Origin: Ilyomonas sp965199845
Lineage (GTDB): Bacteria > Bacteroidota > Bacteroidia > Chitinophagales > Chitinophagaceae
DNA: 64,000 nucleotides
Reading direction: 5' to 3'
Assembly (NCBI GenBank): GCA_965199845.1
Contig: CBDATZ010000054.1
Coordinates: forward strand, 1-64,000
The translations under genes were made by a program, and so were the position numbers. Under the pieces are notes generated by a model. That model worked only from the letters and a program-made list of their open reading frames with translations. It ran no database searches and was not told where the DNA came from. Positions 38,406 to 48,438 of this stretch are shown here, piece after piece. Numbering within the stretch: position 1 is the stretch's first letter; each line of letters begins with the position of its first letter.

Positions 38406-40973
38406 CTATTTCCTGCCAGTGGGAATACGTACCACATTAATAGAATAAGGCTTCACCACCAGAGAGAAATTATTTTTCTCTACAGGTAACGTTTTACTGA
38501 CAGGTACAAACTGCGCGGGGTGTTCAAAAGAATTTTCGTCTGTTAATGATGGTGTTGATAAGGTTATTATTTCTGCCGTTGATACATTCGCAGATACATT
38601 CTGCAAGTCAATGTTGACAGGCATTTCATAGCCATAAGCATTTACGATTTTCACAATCATTTCACCAGTTGCCGTGTCTTTCCCGGCAATGCCAAACAGC
38701 TTGTTGGGTTCTGTATAAGTCATCAATAGTTTTCCGCCCAGGTAACACTTCACCGTATCATTACCCACCTGCAATTCAATGTCATACCAGCGGTTGGTGG
38801 CAATGGTATCCGTCAAATCAACAACAGCAGAAATATTGCTCACATCATAGCCATTATTCACTTTTTCAAACATGCTCACCCGGTTTACGTAGCCGCCAAT
38901 ATGAGCCCGATAAAATGTGTTGCTGTCCTTCACAGCGAAAGGAATGATAAAGGCATTATAACCTTCCAGCTTCTTTGCTTTGAGCTTTAAGGTGTAGGTA
39001 TCAAAACGTTTGTTTTTGAGCGTTGCGAACTGCTGCGCACCGTCCGCTGTTTGCGCCAGCGAACTATCCTGTACATTCCATTTTCCTCTTACTAAAGACC
39101 AGTCGTTTATATCATTGATAAAATCACTTTTATACACCGTCTTCCCGTTTTGTATCACTTCAATATCTTTGTAAGCCGTTTTTGTGTCCCAGGTTGCCAG
39201 CCCGATGCCACCCTCAAACATTGGATTTTTAACAGCTGATTGTGTGAGGCTTACTGTGGTAGCTACATTCACATCCGGCTTGTTTTCATTAAACATCTTG
39301 ATAACGTAATACGAGATGCGCGCAAATAAAGCTGAATCGTTGAAGTTAATCAGGTTCACCGGCCAGTCCACATCGTTGGTATTTACCAGCAAGGGTGCAT
39401 AGCTATTCATTTTTACCAGGTCGCCGTTTTTTTCCATGCCCATGATGTACACGGCATCGCTGAGTGAGGCTTCCATATTGCCCGCGCCAACACCATTGTT
39501 AGTGGCATATTCGCCCACATACAGATCCCAGTTGCCGCGTTTGTATGTATCAAAATGACTCCAGTGTGTAAAGGCCCAGCCAGCAGCTTTATAGGCATGC
39601 TCATCGGCGTAATCCACTTTCTTCATGCCTTGGAGCGTGTACTCATTCACATCACCGATACCCATACTTGCCATCGTTTGTATCTGCGGATATTTTGCTT
39701 TGATGGCATCGTAGAAGATATTATACCGCTGCGCGTAATCGGGACCATGTTGTTCATTGCCAATCTCCACATACTTTAGCGGAAACGGCTTCGGATGACC
39801 ATTTGCCGCGCGTATCTTTCCCCATTTACTCGTGACAGGACCAATCGCATATTCTATGGCATCCAGCGCACTTTGGATATAAGGTTGCATGCTGTCCTGC
39901 GGTACAAACGTTCCGCTCCGGTACTCACACGAAACCCCTATGTTGAATACATACAAAGCAGCCGCGCCAATGTCTTCGCAGAACTGCAAATATTCATGAT
40001 AGCCAAAGCCATTGCTGCTGTAATATCCCCAGGGACTGTAAGCCTGCGCGCGCTTCTCCACAGGACCAATAGATTGCTTCCAGTCGGGCGCGCTTTGTAT
40101 GTTGATGCCTTCCACATAGCAGCCACCGGGCCAGCGTATGAACGCCGGTTTCATATCAGCAATGGTTTGTGCCAAGTCAGCGCGCAATCCATTCGGTCGG
40201 TTCCTGAACGTATGGGCAGGAAAGAGCGAAACAAAATCCAGCCAAACCGTTCCGGGCTGATTGAACGCCAGAACAAACTTAGCCTTGCCATCACTCTTTG
40301 TTGCTTTTAAAACGGCATTGTATTTTTTCCATCCTGCATTGCTTACAGAAGGTAAGGTATAAGAAGATAAAATACTTCCGTCGTCACTTTGCAGCATGGC
40401 AGTTATGCTGCCTTTATAGGTGGCGATTCGCAAATAAAAGCTGAGGTTGTAGCTTTCGTTTGCTTTTACATTGATACCCCAGAATCCTTCGTTGATGACT
40501 TCTGCTTTGTGTTTGCTATCTGCCTTTGTAATGTCAACCTGCAAGGAATGCGGTGTTGCATTGTTCAACGGCATCTTATCGGTGCGCGACAACTGCAAAG
40601 CCGCATTGTCAGCCGCTTTACTGCTCCAGGCAGGAAAATTACTTTTGATCGTCCAGTCCATTGTCCAGTCGCTTACAGCATGCAGCGGTGTTGTAAAGCC
40701 GGGCGTTGCCGGTGGCACAAGCTTATCGTTTACCAGCTTCATGCCTTCGGGAATATTAGCTTCTTCAAAGCCGCGGTTTTGTATCAGTTCTGCATATAAT
40801 CCTCCTTCTCCGGCGTGAGAAATTTCCTCAAAAAAAATCCCGTGAAAAGTTTTGGAAACCGGTGCTTCTTTCTTACCTGCATCAATGGTGATAGTGGCGC
40901 TTTGCTGCGCAAAAAGAGAAGCATTTAAAGTAACTAAGACACTTACAAAAAGGAGCCGTATAATTCGTTTCAC
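38406..40973 (-). CDS. GH51 alpha-L-arabinofuranosidase
   Basis: Secreted enzyme of 855 residues (signal to about 23, ASLFAQ) that removes terminal alpha-L-arabinofuranose. A CBM4_9-like domain (about 100-250) precedes the catalytic barrel. The acid/base is Glu407 in VEIGNEQ and the nucleophile Glu488 in YVGEYAT. Between the barrel and the last beta-sandwich strands lies an extra segment (about 610-770: SDFINDINDWSLVRGKWNV, FIIPFAVKDSNTFYRAHIGG) that looks like a DUF1080/laminin-G-type module inserted in the C-terminal domain. It sits between GH127 and DUF5695 genes on the same strand. Confidence 0.94.
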   Translation of the reverse strand: MKRIIRLLFVSVLVTLNASLFAQQSATITIDAGKKEAPVSKTFHGIFFEEISHAGEGGLYAELIQNRGFEEANIPEGMKLVNDKLVPPATPGFTTPLHAVSDWTMDWTIKSNFPAWSSKAADNAALQLSRTDKMPLNNATPHSLQVDITKADSKHKAEVINEGFWGINVKANESYNLSFYLRIATYKGSITAMLQSDDGSILSSYTLPSVSNAGWKKYNAVLKATKSDGKAKFVLAFNQPGTVWLDFVSLFPAHTFRNRPNGLRADLAQTIADMKPAFIRWPGGCYVEGINIQSAPDWKQSIGPVEKRAQAYSPWGYYSSNGFGYHEYLQFCEDIGAAALYVFNIGVSCEYRSGTFVPQDSMQPYIQSALDAIEYAIGPVTSKWGKIRAANGHPKPFPLKYVEIGNEQHGPDYAQRYNIFYDAIKAKYPQIQTMASMGIGDVNEYTLQGMKKVDYADEHAYKAAGWAFTHWSHFDTYKRGNWDLYVGEYATNNGVGAGNMEASLSDAVYIMGMEKNGDLVKMNSYAPLLVNTNDVDWPVNLINFNDSALFARISYYVIKMFNENKPDVNVATTVSLTQSAVKNPMFEGGIGLATWDTKTAYKDIEVIQNGKTVYKSDFINDINDWSLVRGKWNVQDSSLAQTADGAQQFATLKNKRFDTYTLKLKAKKLEGYNAFIIPFAVKDSNTFYRAHIGGYVNRVSMFEKVNNGYDVSNISAVVDLTDTIATNRWYDIELQVGNDTVKCYLGGKLLMTYTEPNKLFGIAGKDTATGEMIVKIVNAYGYEMPVNIDLQNVSANVSTAEIITLSTPSLTDENSFEHPAQFVPVSKTLPVEKNNFSLVVKPYSINVVRIPTGRK

Positions 40974-41088
40974 GTAAAGTATTTGTTCATGATAAGAAAT
41001 GACAGAATGAAAGAATTTTACAAAAGAGGGTGGTTAACTTCCTTGTTTTGTACAATTCATGTTTGGTTAGTCATATCAATAAGATCGT

Positions 41089-43497
41089 TTACTCAACTGT
41101 CCATTCATGAATGCCGGACGCATCATTCTTTGGCAGTCGCACGACCATGCGCAAAGCTGTTGTAGTTACCGGTTCAAACGTTACCTTATTGTACTTGTCT
41201 TTGGCAAGTTCATAATCACTTGTGTTTTTTACAGGAACCCATTGCCCATCTTTTTTGTACTCCAATTTCCATGAGGCAGGCAGGTCGCAGCCACCCCAGG
41301 GCTTATCATCATACCAATATACTTTGCTTGACGAAATGGTATAGGCTTTATCAAAATCATACTGTACCCATTCGGTGGTGTCTTTGGCTGGCCACCAATG
41401 CAGGTAGTTAGTACTTTGGTCTTTGCTGTCTGCCGGTTCATATTGGTCATTCAGGGCTTTTGCCATCAGCTTGCTGCGGGCAGAAGAAGATACTTTTGCT
41501 TTCGAAGCGATGGTTGGTTCTGCCTTTGGTTTGGCAACATCTGCCGTATAAGGTATCCATACTTCCATCTCGCCCGAGCCACGGTTGTTCCAGCTATAAT
41601 AGGGAATGGCGGTAATCGTTTGTTTTGATGTTAAACTATTGTCGCTTTTGGGTTCTTTTACTGCCGTATAACCTTGCACCGTAAGCTCAGTAATACCATT
41701 CAATACATCCGGTTTGTAAACAGCATTGATAGCCGCTGTTGTGTCAATGACAAGGCTTTGCACACCGCTGTCTTTCTGGTCAACGCCTTCCAGGCAATAC
41801 ACCACCGGACCCCGCTGCAGGGCAAAGCGACCATTGTCTGCCTTCACTTGTTCGTTGGCTTTTACTTTCTGCACTTCCATCGGGAAGTCAACCGTTACTT
41901 TATCACCTTTCTTCCAGGTGCGGTTAATAACGGCATAACCTTTTTCCATTCCATAAGTTACCTGCTCTCCATTCACAGAAATGGGTATAGGAGGTTCTTT
42001 CATACTGATGAAAGAATACAAATCACTTGGCACCGGGGCATCGCTTGTCCAACCAGGAATACGAATGTGCAGAGCAAATGCGCTGCTCTTCGCCGGATCA
42101 ATCGTCATTGTTACTTTGCCCTGCCAGGGATAATCGGTTTGCTGCGTCAGCTTTACATCGGTAGCCGCCAGCTTTATCGTGGCATTGTTGCTCACGAATA
42201 AATTCACGAACAAGTCATTCTTATCCTGCGCATAGATATAGCCGGGCATAGAAGGCAGAAAGCGCGTCATATTGGTGATGCAACACGCGCAGGCAAACCA
42301 GGCACTGCGCTGATGCTGACCTACAGAAGCGAGCGGATTGGGATAAAAAAAACGATTGCCGCTTAATGAAATACCACTCAGTAAACCATTGTATAGCGTG
42401 CGTTCCAACACATCCATATACTTGGCATCACCGTGCAGCAGGAACATACGCAGGTTCCAGTATACATTGGCAATGGCAGCGCAGGTTTCGGCATATGCGC
42501 TCATATTGGGCAGATCATAATCGGCACCAAATGCCTCACCGTTGCCGGTTGCGCCAATACCGCCTGTGATGTAAAGCTTTTTATCTGCCACGTTGTTCCA
42601 GATGGTATCTATAGCATTCAGGTAACCGGTATCGCCGGTTAAGGCAGCCACATCAGCCATGCCTGTGTACATATAAGTAGCCCGCACTGCATGACCCTCG
42701 GCTTCCGTTTGATCAACCACTTTTTTATCAGCCTGGTTGTACGCATCACCGCCAGGCCCCCGAGTATCCAAAAAGAATTTGGCTAAATCCAAATATTCTT
42801 TTTTTCCTGTAACGCGATACATTTTTACAAGCCCCAATTCTACAATCTGGTGACCCGGATATTTATGCAGTTTATCAGGTCCGAATGTCTTTACCAACAG
42901 GTCTGCGTTCTTGATTGCGATGTTTAAATAAGTCTTCTTTCCAGTCGCTTCATAATGCGCAACAGCCGATTCGAAAAGGTGACCACTGTTATATAATTCA
43001 TGGCTCAGCACTTCTTCATTTACCCAGCGCTTGTCGCCAATCCATTCCTGCGGATGCTCAACATGCGCCGTACGAAAAGTATAGAGATAACCATCCGGTT
43101 CCTGCGCATCACCAATAATTTTAATGAGTGTGTCCATCTGCCTGTCAAGCTTTGCATCATACTTCTCCTGCAGGCTGTAAGATGCACCTTCAAGCAGCTT
43201 GTACAGGTCAGTATCATCAAAAGGAAAGTCAGTCAGCCTGGTGGCTTTCTTTTTACCGGCGGCAACTAAAAAATTATTGATTCTTCCTTCGGTACGGCAT
43301 TTATCTAAGATGTAAGGAATGGTAACACTGGCATTTGTTTCCAGACGCGGGCGCCAGAAATTATCGGTCAAATGTACCTGTGTAAATGCCACAGGCTGTA
43401 TCGGGTAATCGCCCGTTGGCTGCTGCGCGATGGCTGCGCTGAATACAAAACCTGCGGCTGCACCCGCCACTAATTTCCTTACATGTTTACTCTGCAT
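41089..43497 (-). CDS. GH127 beta-L-arabinofuranosidase (HypBA1-like)
   Basis: Secreted enzyme of 802 residues (signal to about 25, SAAIAQQ). Residues line up with the catalytic set of Bifidobacterium HypBA1 (E322, E338, C340, C417, C418 there): Glu321 in GEAFGADYD, Glu337 and Cys339 in YAETC, and Cys405-Cys406 in FACACC. HypBA1 releases beta-L-arabinofuranose from hydroxyproline-linked arabinosides of extensin through a zinc-bound Cys nucleophile. A C-terminal discoidin-like domain (about 665-802, TTEWVQYDFDKAYTISS) is added. The neighbouring hydroxyproline genes support an extensin substrate. Confidence 0.93.
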   Translation of the reverse strand: MQSKHVRKLVAGAAAGFVFSAAIAQQPTGDYPIQPVAFTQVHLTDNFWRPRLETNASVTIPYILDKCRTEGRINNFLVAAGKKKATRLTDFPFDDTDLYKLLEGASYSLQEKYDAKLDRQMDTLIKIIGDAQEPDGYLYTFRTAHVEHPQEWIGDKRWVNEEVLSHELYNSGHLFESAVAHYEATGKKTYLNIAIKNADLLVKTFGPDKLHKYPGHQIVELGLVKMYRVTGKKEYLDLAKFFLDTRGPGGDAYNQADKKVVDQTEAEGHAVRATYMYTGMADVAALTGDTGYLNAIDTIWNNVADKKLYITGGIGATGNGEAFGADYDLPNMSAYAETCAAIANVYWNLRMFLLHGDAKYMDVLERTLYNGLLSGISLSGNRFFYPNPLASVGQHQRSAWFACACCITNMTRFLPSMPGYIYAQDKNDLFVNLFVSNNATIKLAATDVKLTQQTDYPWQGKVTMTIDPAKSSAFALHIRIPGWTSDAPVPSDLYSFISMKEPPIPISVNGEQVTYGMEKGYAVINRTWKKGDKVTVDFPMEVQKVKANEQVKADNGRFALQRGPVVYCLEGVDQKDSGVQSLVIDTTAAINAVYKPDVLNGITELTVQGYTAVKEPKSDNSLTSKQTITAIPYYSWNNRGSGEMEVWIPYTADVAKPKAEPTIASKAKVSSSARSKLMAKALNDQYEPADSKDQSTNYLHWWPAKDTTEWVQYDFDKAYTISSSKVYWYDDKPWGGCDLPASWKLEYKKDGQWVPVKNTSDYELAKDKYNKVTFEPVTTTALRMVVRLPKNDASGIHEWTVE

Positions 43498-43593
43498 ATC
43501 ATTATTTTAAATTCAACGATTGTATAGTTTTAATTTCTTTGCACAAATTATAGCTTCATACTTTTATTAAGTGTTAAAAGCACATTTCATCTA

Positions 43594-45078
43594 TCAATTG
43601 CCCTCTGCAAGTTTTTCTTCGATTACATGTTTGTTTTTTCCGATTGCATAATAAATGGGAATGCCAATGAGTACAATGATTAAGCCCGGAAATGTGTAAT
43701 TGGGTTTGTATTTTAAAAGCGAAACGCAAATAATGCTGGCGATAATAATATACAACATTGGCAGCACCGGGTAACCAAACGCTTTGTAGGGACGTGGAAT
43801 ATCAGGACGTTTGCGACGTAATATAAATACACCCGCAATAGTGAGAATATAGAAGATAAGAACGGTGAAAATAATATAATCTAACAAGTCGCCATACCTG
43901 CCGCTGAGGCAAAGCAAAGATGCCCATAAACACTGTATCCATAAGCCTTTGGAAGGAACGGCATTTTTATTTAAATCGCCGGCTTGCCGAAAAAACAAAC
44001 CATCTTTTGCCATGGTATAATATACGCGCGCGCCGGAAAGAATCAATCCGTTATTACAACCAAACGTGGAAACCATAAGCATGATGGCAATGATGATAGT
44101 TCCGGTGTTGCCGAAAATTAATTTGGCAGCTTCGACACCCACGCGATCGTTCTCGGCATGAGCAATGCTTTGTAGTGGCATAACAGCCAGATACATCAAA
44201 TTGGTTGCTGTATAAATCAATGTAACGATGAGCGTTCCTAAAAATAAACTCAACCCGATATTGCGTTTTGGGTTTTCAATTTCACCCGCAATAAAAGTTA
44301 CATTGTTCCAGCTATCGCTGCTGAAAAGGCTTCCGACCATGGCTCCTGCAATGGCGCCCAAAGCCGCTGTGCCTGTATAGGGAATGAGAATATTGCCATC
44401 CATTTTTCCAAATGAAAAACCAGTGCTCCAGTTGACGCTCCAGGTTGTTTTGCCAGCCGTAATAAAGCCAAAAATGATCAATCCAAATAAAGCCACGAGC
44501 TTGGTGAGTGTAAAAAGAGTTTGTATAAATTTTCCTTCTTTTACGCCGCGCGTATTTACCCAGGTAAGAAAGATGATAAGTAAAATGGAAGTGATTTGCG
44601 CCGCCGTGATTTTGATAAAACCTAAATCGGCAAGTATATGGTTTTCGCTTAGGGCAGGAAAAATGTAAGCGGCAAATTTACTAAACGCAACGCCAACGGC
44701 AGCAATGGTTCCGGTTTGTATGACAGCAAAAAAACTCCAGCCGAAAAGAAAAGCGATTAATGGATTGTAAGCTTCTTTTAAATATACATATTGTCCGCCG
44801 GCTTTAGGAAACATGCCGCTCAATTCGCCATAGCTTAAAGCGGCTATCAACGTTAATACACCCGTTAATACCCATAACAAAATCAGCCAGCCGGCTGAGC
44901 CAACAGTGCGTGTCATATCAGCACTTACCAGAAAAATACCGGAGCCAATCATAGAGCCGGCAACAATCATGGTGGCATCTAACAAACTAAAAGCTGGCTT
45001 AAACTGTTTTTGTGTGGTTGCTTCCACGATTGTTATGATTTTATTTTTAGCAGCCTCACACCATGTGGTGCTATCCAA
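43594..45078 (-). CDS. APC-family amino-acid permease
   Basis: Inner-membrane transporter of 494 residues with about 12 hydrophobic segments. The first carries the substrate-binding loop MIVAGSMIGSGIFLV; GGQYVYLKEAYNPLIAFLFGW is the conserved APC/LAT block. The start at 45078 overlaps the GH27 gene by 46 bp; a GTG at 45027, just past the GH27 stop (45033-45035), would avoid the overlap and keep all membrane segments. Between GH27 and GH127 and near hydroxyproline genes, it could import hydroxyproline or proline; this is inference. Confidence 0.88.
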   Translation of the reverse strand: MDSTTWCEAAKNKIITIVEATTQKQFKPAFSLLDATMIVAGSMIGSGIFLVSADMTRTVGSAGWLILLWVLTGVLTLIAALSYGELSGMFPKAGGQYVYLKEAYNPLIAFLFGWSFFAVIQTGTIAAVGVAFSKFAAYIFPALSENHILADLGFIKITAAQITSILLIIFLTWVNTRGVKEGKFIQTLFTLTKLVALFGLIIFGFITAGKTTWSVNWSTGFSFGKMDGNILIPYTGTAALGAIAGAMVGSLFSSDSWNNVTFIAGEIENPKRNIGLSLFLGTLIVTLIYTATNLMYLAVMPLQSIAHAENDRVGVEAAKLIFGNTGTIIIAIMLMVSTFGCNNGLILSGARVYYTMAKDGLFFRQAGDLNKNAVPSKGLWIQCLWASLLCLSGRYGDLLDYIIFTVLIFYILTIAGVFILRRKRPDIPRPYKAFGYPVLPMLYIIIASIICVSLLKYKPNYTFPGLIIVLIGIPIYYAIGKNKHVIEEKLAEGN

Positions 45079-47258
45079 CTGCTGAAACTGTTTTTAAAAG
45101 TCCCTATTTCTTTTTGGCGCCATAGATCTCTTACGGTTTGCTTTTCCTTCAGTCCTAAGACTTTCCAATCAACCTTTACTTGCCTATAAGAAGAACTCAG
45201 ATTGAATAAAGCGACGGCTTTGCTGCCATCAGATAAGTCTTTGATCCAAACCTGGCTGCTATCGTTGCTGTCAATACGTTGCGCCTGTTTACCCCATACA
45301 TCCTGGTCAATGGCAAGCACTTCGCTATTGGTTAATAAATTCATGGTGAACGCATCCAGTTTACTGAGGTCGCAGCCAATGAGCAGCGGAGCCGATAACA
45401 TGCACCAAAGGCTAACGTGCGTATATTGTTCATCAGGCGTTAACCGTGACGGATGCAGGTTTTCACCCCAGCCAACTTGTCCTACAATCATCATATCGGG
45501 ATCGTTCCAGTTTCCCGGTCGGGCATAAGGATATAAGGGTGCCTGCGCAAATCCAATGTTGGTCAGACTTTGCCAGGTATCTTCTATATCTTCCGTTGTG
45601 CGCCAGCTTTGTGCATGTACTTCATTGCCCCATTTCCAAACGTCTTTCATCCCGTATTGGCAAAGGTTATAAACGATGCTGCGACCTGTGTTGGCAAGGC
45701 AGGAATCCATCAGGTGAAAAGGCTTTGTATAAGCCGCAAATGATGTATCGTTTTTCACTACACCATCGTAGCTGCACCAGTCGTATTTCAAGTAATCCAC
45801 GCCCCAGTTTGCATAAGTTTTTGCATCCTTTGCTTCATTCTGATATGAGCCAAGAAAACCGCCACATGTCAGAGGTCCCGGTGATGAATAAATACCAAAT
45901 AGTAAACCTTTGCTATGAATCGAATCGCCTAAGGCTTTCATGTCGGGAAACTTTTCATTCGGCAAAATCGAACTATCACCCCCGCGTTGCGGTTGTTGCC
46001 AGCCATCATCGATATTGATGTAACTCCAGCCATAATCCGCAAGTCCTTCATCAAGCAGTGCCTGCGCGGAACGTCTTACTTTATCAGCGCTCACGTTGGT
46101 TCCCCAGCAGTTCCAGCTATTCCAGCCCATGGGTGGCGTTAAGGCTAGCTTACTGCCGCATTTAATAATTAATACCTGCTGCACTTTTCCATTTTTATTG
46201 CTGACGGTAACATTCACTTTGTAAGTGCCGCTGTCAGCAAGCGAACCTGTAATCATACCCGTTTTATCATTCCACTGCAAACCTGCCGGCAGTCCTGAAA
46301 CACTATGCAGCAAAGGCTTCTCGCCGCTGGCTGCTATCCTGAACAGGAACGGTGTGCGGGGATGGATACCGACAACCGCAGCACTGTGAATACGCGGTTG
46401 AAACAAAGGAACCGGTGTAAGGAGATAAGGGATCGTTTGTCTGTGATTAAGGTTTAGAGTTGACTCCTTTTGTGTAAAAGAATAGGAAAATTCGATACCT
46501 GACCTGTTGGGAACAGGAAACGAAAACGATTTCTTTTGATACGGTTGAACAGAAAGGTTGTATTGTTTTGTTGTGATAATTTTCTGCACTGCAGCATCTG
46601 TAACAGTGATAGTCAGCGTTCCTTGAAAAGATGTATTAAACTTGTTTTGCAGTATTACCGGAACTGTTGATTGCATTGCTTTGTATTGAATGCTGTCTTG
46701 TGCAATACTAATGGCAAGCCCATCCGTTTTCTCCAGCATATCGATATATAGCGAACCCATAAAGATACCACCTGTGCCACCGCCATCATATACTTTAATA
46801 GCCATCACATTTTCTTCGTCCCAATGAATAGCCGGACTGCTTGTTGGAATACGATAATCGCGCAAGGCCGGCCACTTGCTTACGTAGCCATTTTTATCAT
46901 CGGGGAAAGTACCCGTTTTGCCGATTTTGATTCCGTTGAGATAGGTTTCATCCACATCATTTATGTGCGCCAGGAACAGGCGCAGGCTGTCTTTCCACAC
47001 TGCCTTTTGCTTAAGCGAAGAAGGAATTACAACGTGAATCCGGTACCAGGCATAACCATGATAATCGGGATAGCCCTGCTCCTGCCACACTTCTCCTGTT
47101 TTTATCGTCTTCCAGCCGGCATCATCAAAGCCAGCGGAAACCCAGGCGGTCTCATTTCCGGTAGAGAACTTCGCATCCCTCAAAGCAATAAAGCCTTCAT
47201 GTTGTGCGAAGCACACAGTATAAAAGAATACTGCCATGATAATACTAACCGTTCGCAT
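45033..47258 (-). CDS. GH27 alpha-galactosidase-type enzyme
   Basis: Secreted enzyme of 741 residues (signal to about 19). A GH2-like jelly-roll sugar-binding domain (about 20-175), linker beta domains with a putative Ig (about 290-365), then the GH27 barrel from LALTPPMGWNSWN. The nucleophile is Asp493 in YLKYDWC and the acid/base Asp557 in SWRTTEDI. Family members release alpha-galactose, or beta-L-arabinopyranose, which has the same ring geometry. Extensin serines carry alpha-galactose, so both activities make sense here. It lies 111 bp after the epimerase gene. Confidence 0.92.
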   Translation of the reverse strand: MRTVSIIMAVFFYTVCFAQHEGFIALRDAKFSTGNETAWVSAGFDDAGWKTIKTGEVWQEQGYPDYHGYAWYRIHVVIPSSLKQKAVWKDSLRLFLAHINDVDETYLNGIKIGKTGTFPDDKNGYVSKWPALRDYRIPTSSPAIHWDEENVMAIKVYDGGGTGGIFMGSLYIDMLEKTDGLAISIAQDSIQYKAMQSTVPVILQNKFNTSFQGTLTITVTDAAVQKIITTKQYNLSVQPYQKKSFSFPVPNRSGIEFSYSFTQKESTLNLNHRQTIPYLLTPVPLFQPRIHSAAVVGIHPRTPFLFRIAASGEKPLLHSVSGLPAGLQWNDKTGMITGSLADSGTYKVNVTVSNKNGKVQQVLIIKCGSKLALTPPMGWNSWNCWGTNVSADKVRRSAQALLDEGLADYGWSYINIDDGWQQPQRGGDSSILPNEKFPDMKALGDSIHSKGLLFGIYSSPGPLTCGGFLGSYQNEAKDAKTYANWGVDYLKYDWCSYDGVVKNDTSFAAYTKPFHLMDSCLANTGRSIVYNLCQYGMKDVWKWGNEVHAQSWRTTEDIEDTWQSLTNIGFAQAPLYPYARPGNWNDPDMMIVGQVGWGENLHPSRLTPDEQYTHVSLWCMLSAPLLIGCDLSKLDAFTMNLLTNSEVLAIDQDVWGKQAQRIDSNDSSQVWIKDLSDGSKAVALFNLSSSYRQVKVDWKVLGLKEKQTVRDLWRQKEIGTFKNSFSSWIAPHGVRLLKIKS

Positions 47259-47369
47259 TTTATGGGAATGATTTTTATCAGTAAATCTTGTAAAGGCTAA
47301 TGAACTATTTTATAAATAATCACTTAATCTTTTGTACTATTTATTTCTTTATAGCCAATAAATGAACTA

Positions 47370-48371
47370 TTACAACACCTGGAAGCCGTATGCATACGGG
47401 TCATCTTCCGGGTCAATCGAAATCGTATTGTATCCATAAATCCTTGCCCAGCCTTCAATACCGGGGCGAATGGCAGGCTTGCCACCAACCGTCACCTCCT
47501 CTTCTATCGTACCAATAAATTTAGAACCAATAATACTTTCATGTATAAATTCATCGCCTTTTTTCAGCTTGCCTTTGGCATACCATTGCGCCATACGCGC
47601 TGATGTACCGGTGCCGCATGGGGAGCGGTCTATAGCTTTATCGCCATAAAAAACGGCATTACGCGCAGTTGATGTTTTATCTAATACATCGCCTGTCCAT
47701 AGAATATGCGAGCATCCGTTGATGGTCGGATTGTCGGGATGAATAAATGTATTGGCTTCATTAATTCGCCGGCGCATTACGCGGCTCCACATAATGAGTT
47801 TATCCGCACTGTGATACTGTAAGCCCCCGAAGTTTGCCTGCACATCAACAATTGCATAAAAATTGCCGCCGTAGCTCACATCTACTGTCAACATGCCTAA
47901 TTCCGGGCATTCTACTTCAATGTTTTCAGCAGCCAGAAACGAAGGCACATTGGTAAGCTTCACTGACTTTACTTTACCGGCTTCCTGTTTATAATTGATG
48001 AGCACCAACCCTGCCGGTGCTTCCATGCGAATAACACCCGGTGTTTTTGGTATAATCAATCCTTCTTCAACAGCGATGGTGATCGTACCAATGGTGCCAT
48101 GACCGCACATTGGCAAACAACCACTGGTTTCAATAAATAAAACCGCTATATCATTATCCGGGTTATGTGGCGGATACAGAATGCTTCCGCTCATCATATC
48201 ATGACCGCGCGGCTCGAACATTAACCCTTTTCGTATCCAGTCATATTCTTTTAAAAAATGCTGCCGCTTTTCACTCATATTATTGCCTTGCAAGTTGGGG
48301 CCACCACCTGCCACGAGGCGGACCGGATTGCCACATGTATGCGCATCTACACAAAAGAAGTTCTTCTTCAT
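47370..48371 (-). CDS. 4-hydroxyproline 2-epimerase (proline racemase family)
   Basis: Cytoplasmic enzyme of 333 residues converting trans-4-hydroxy-L-proline to cis-4-hydroxy-D-proline, the first step of hydroxyproline catabolism. Two catalytic Cys are present: Cys89 in LPMCGHGT and Cys252 in DRSPCGTGTSA; the pair marks an epimerase rather than a Thr/Cys dehydratase. The ATG at 48371 (MKKNFFCVDAHTCGNP) was chosen over 48392. It follows the aldehyde dehydrogenase by 67 bp in the same operon. Confidence 0.93.
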   Translation of the reverse strand: MKKNFFCVDAHTCGNPVRLVAGGGPNLQGNNMSEKRQHFLKEYDWIRKGLMFEPRGHDMMSGSILYPPHNPDNDIAVLFIETSGCLPMCGHGTIGTITIAVEEGLIIPKTPGVIRMEAPAGLVLINYKQEAGKVKSVKLTNVPSFLAAENIEVECPELGMLTVDVSYGGNFYAIVDVQANFGGLQYHSADKLIMWSRVMRRRINEANTFIHPDNPTINGCSHILWTGDVLDKTSTARNAVFYGDKAIDRSPCGTGTSARMAQWYAKGKLKKGDEFIHESIIGSKFIGTIEEEVTVGGKPAIRPGIEGWARIYGYNTISIDPEDDPYAYGFQVL

Positions 48372-48438
48372 ATTCCTGTTTATTGAAAGCACTGTAAAAA
48401 TGTACGAAACTGAGCTACGCTTATGGGCTTTGAGCTTT

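Noticed and set aside
39795..40310. Plus-strand ORF of 171 residues
   Set aside because: Antisense shadow of the GH51 catalytic domain.
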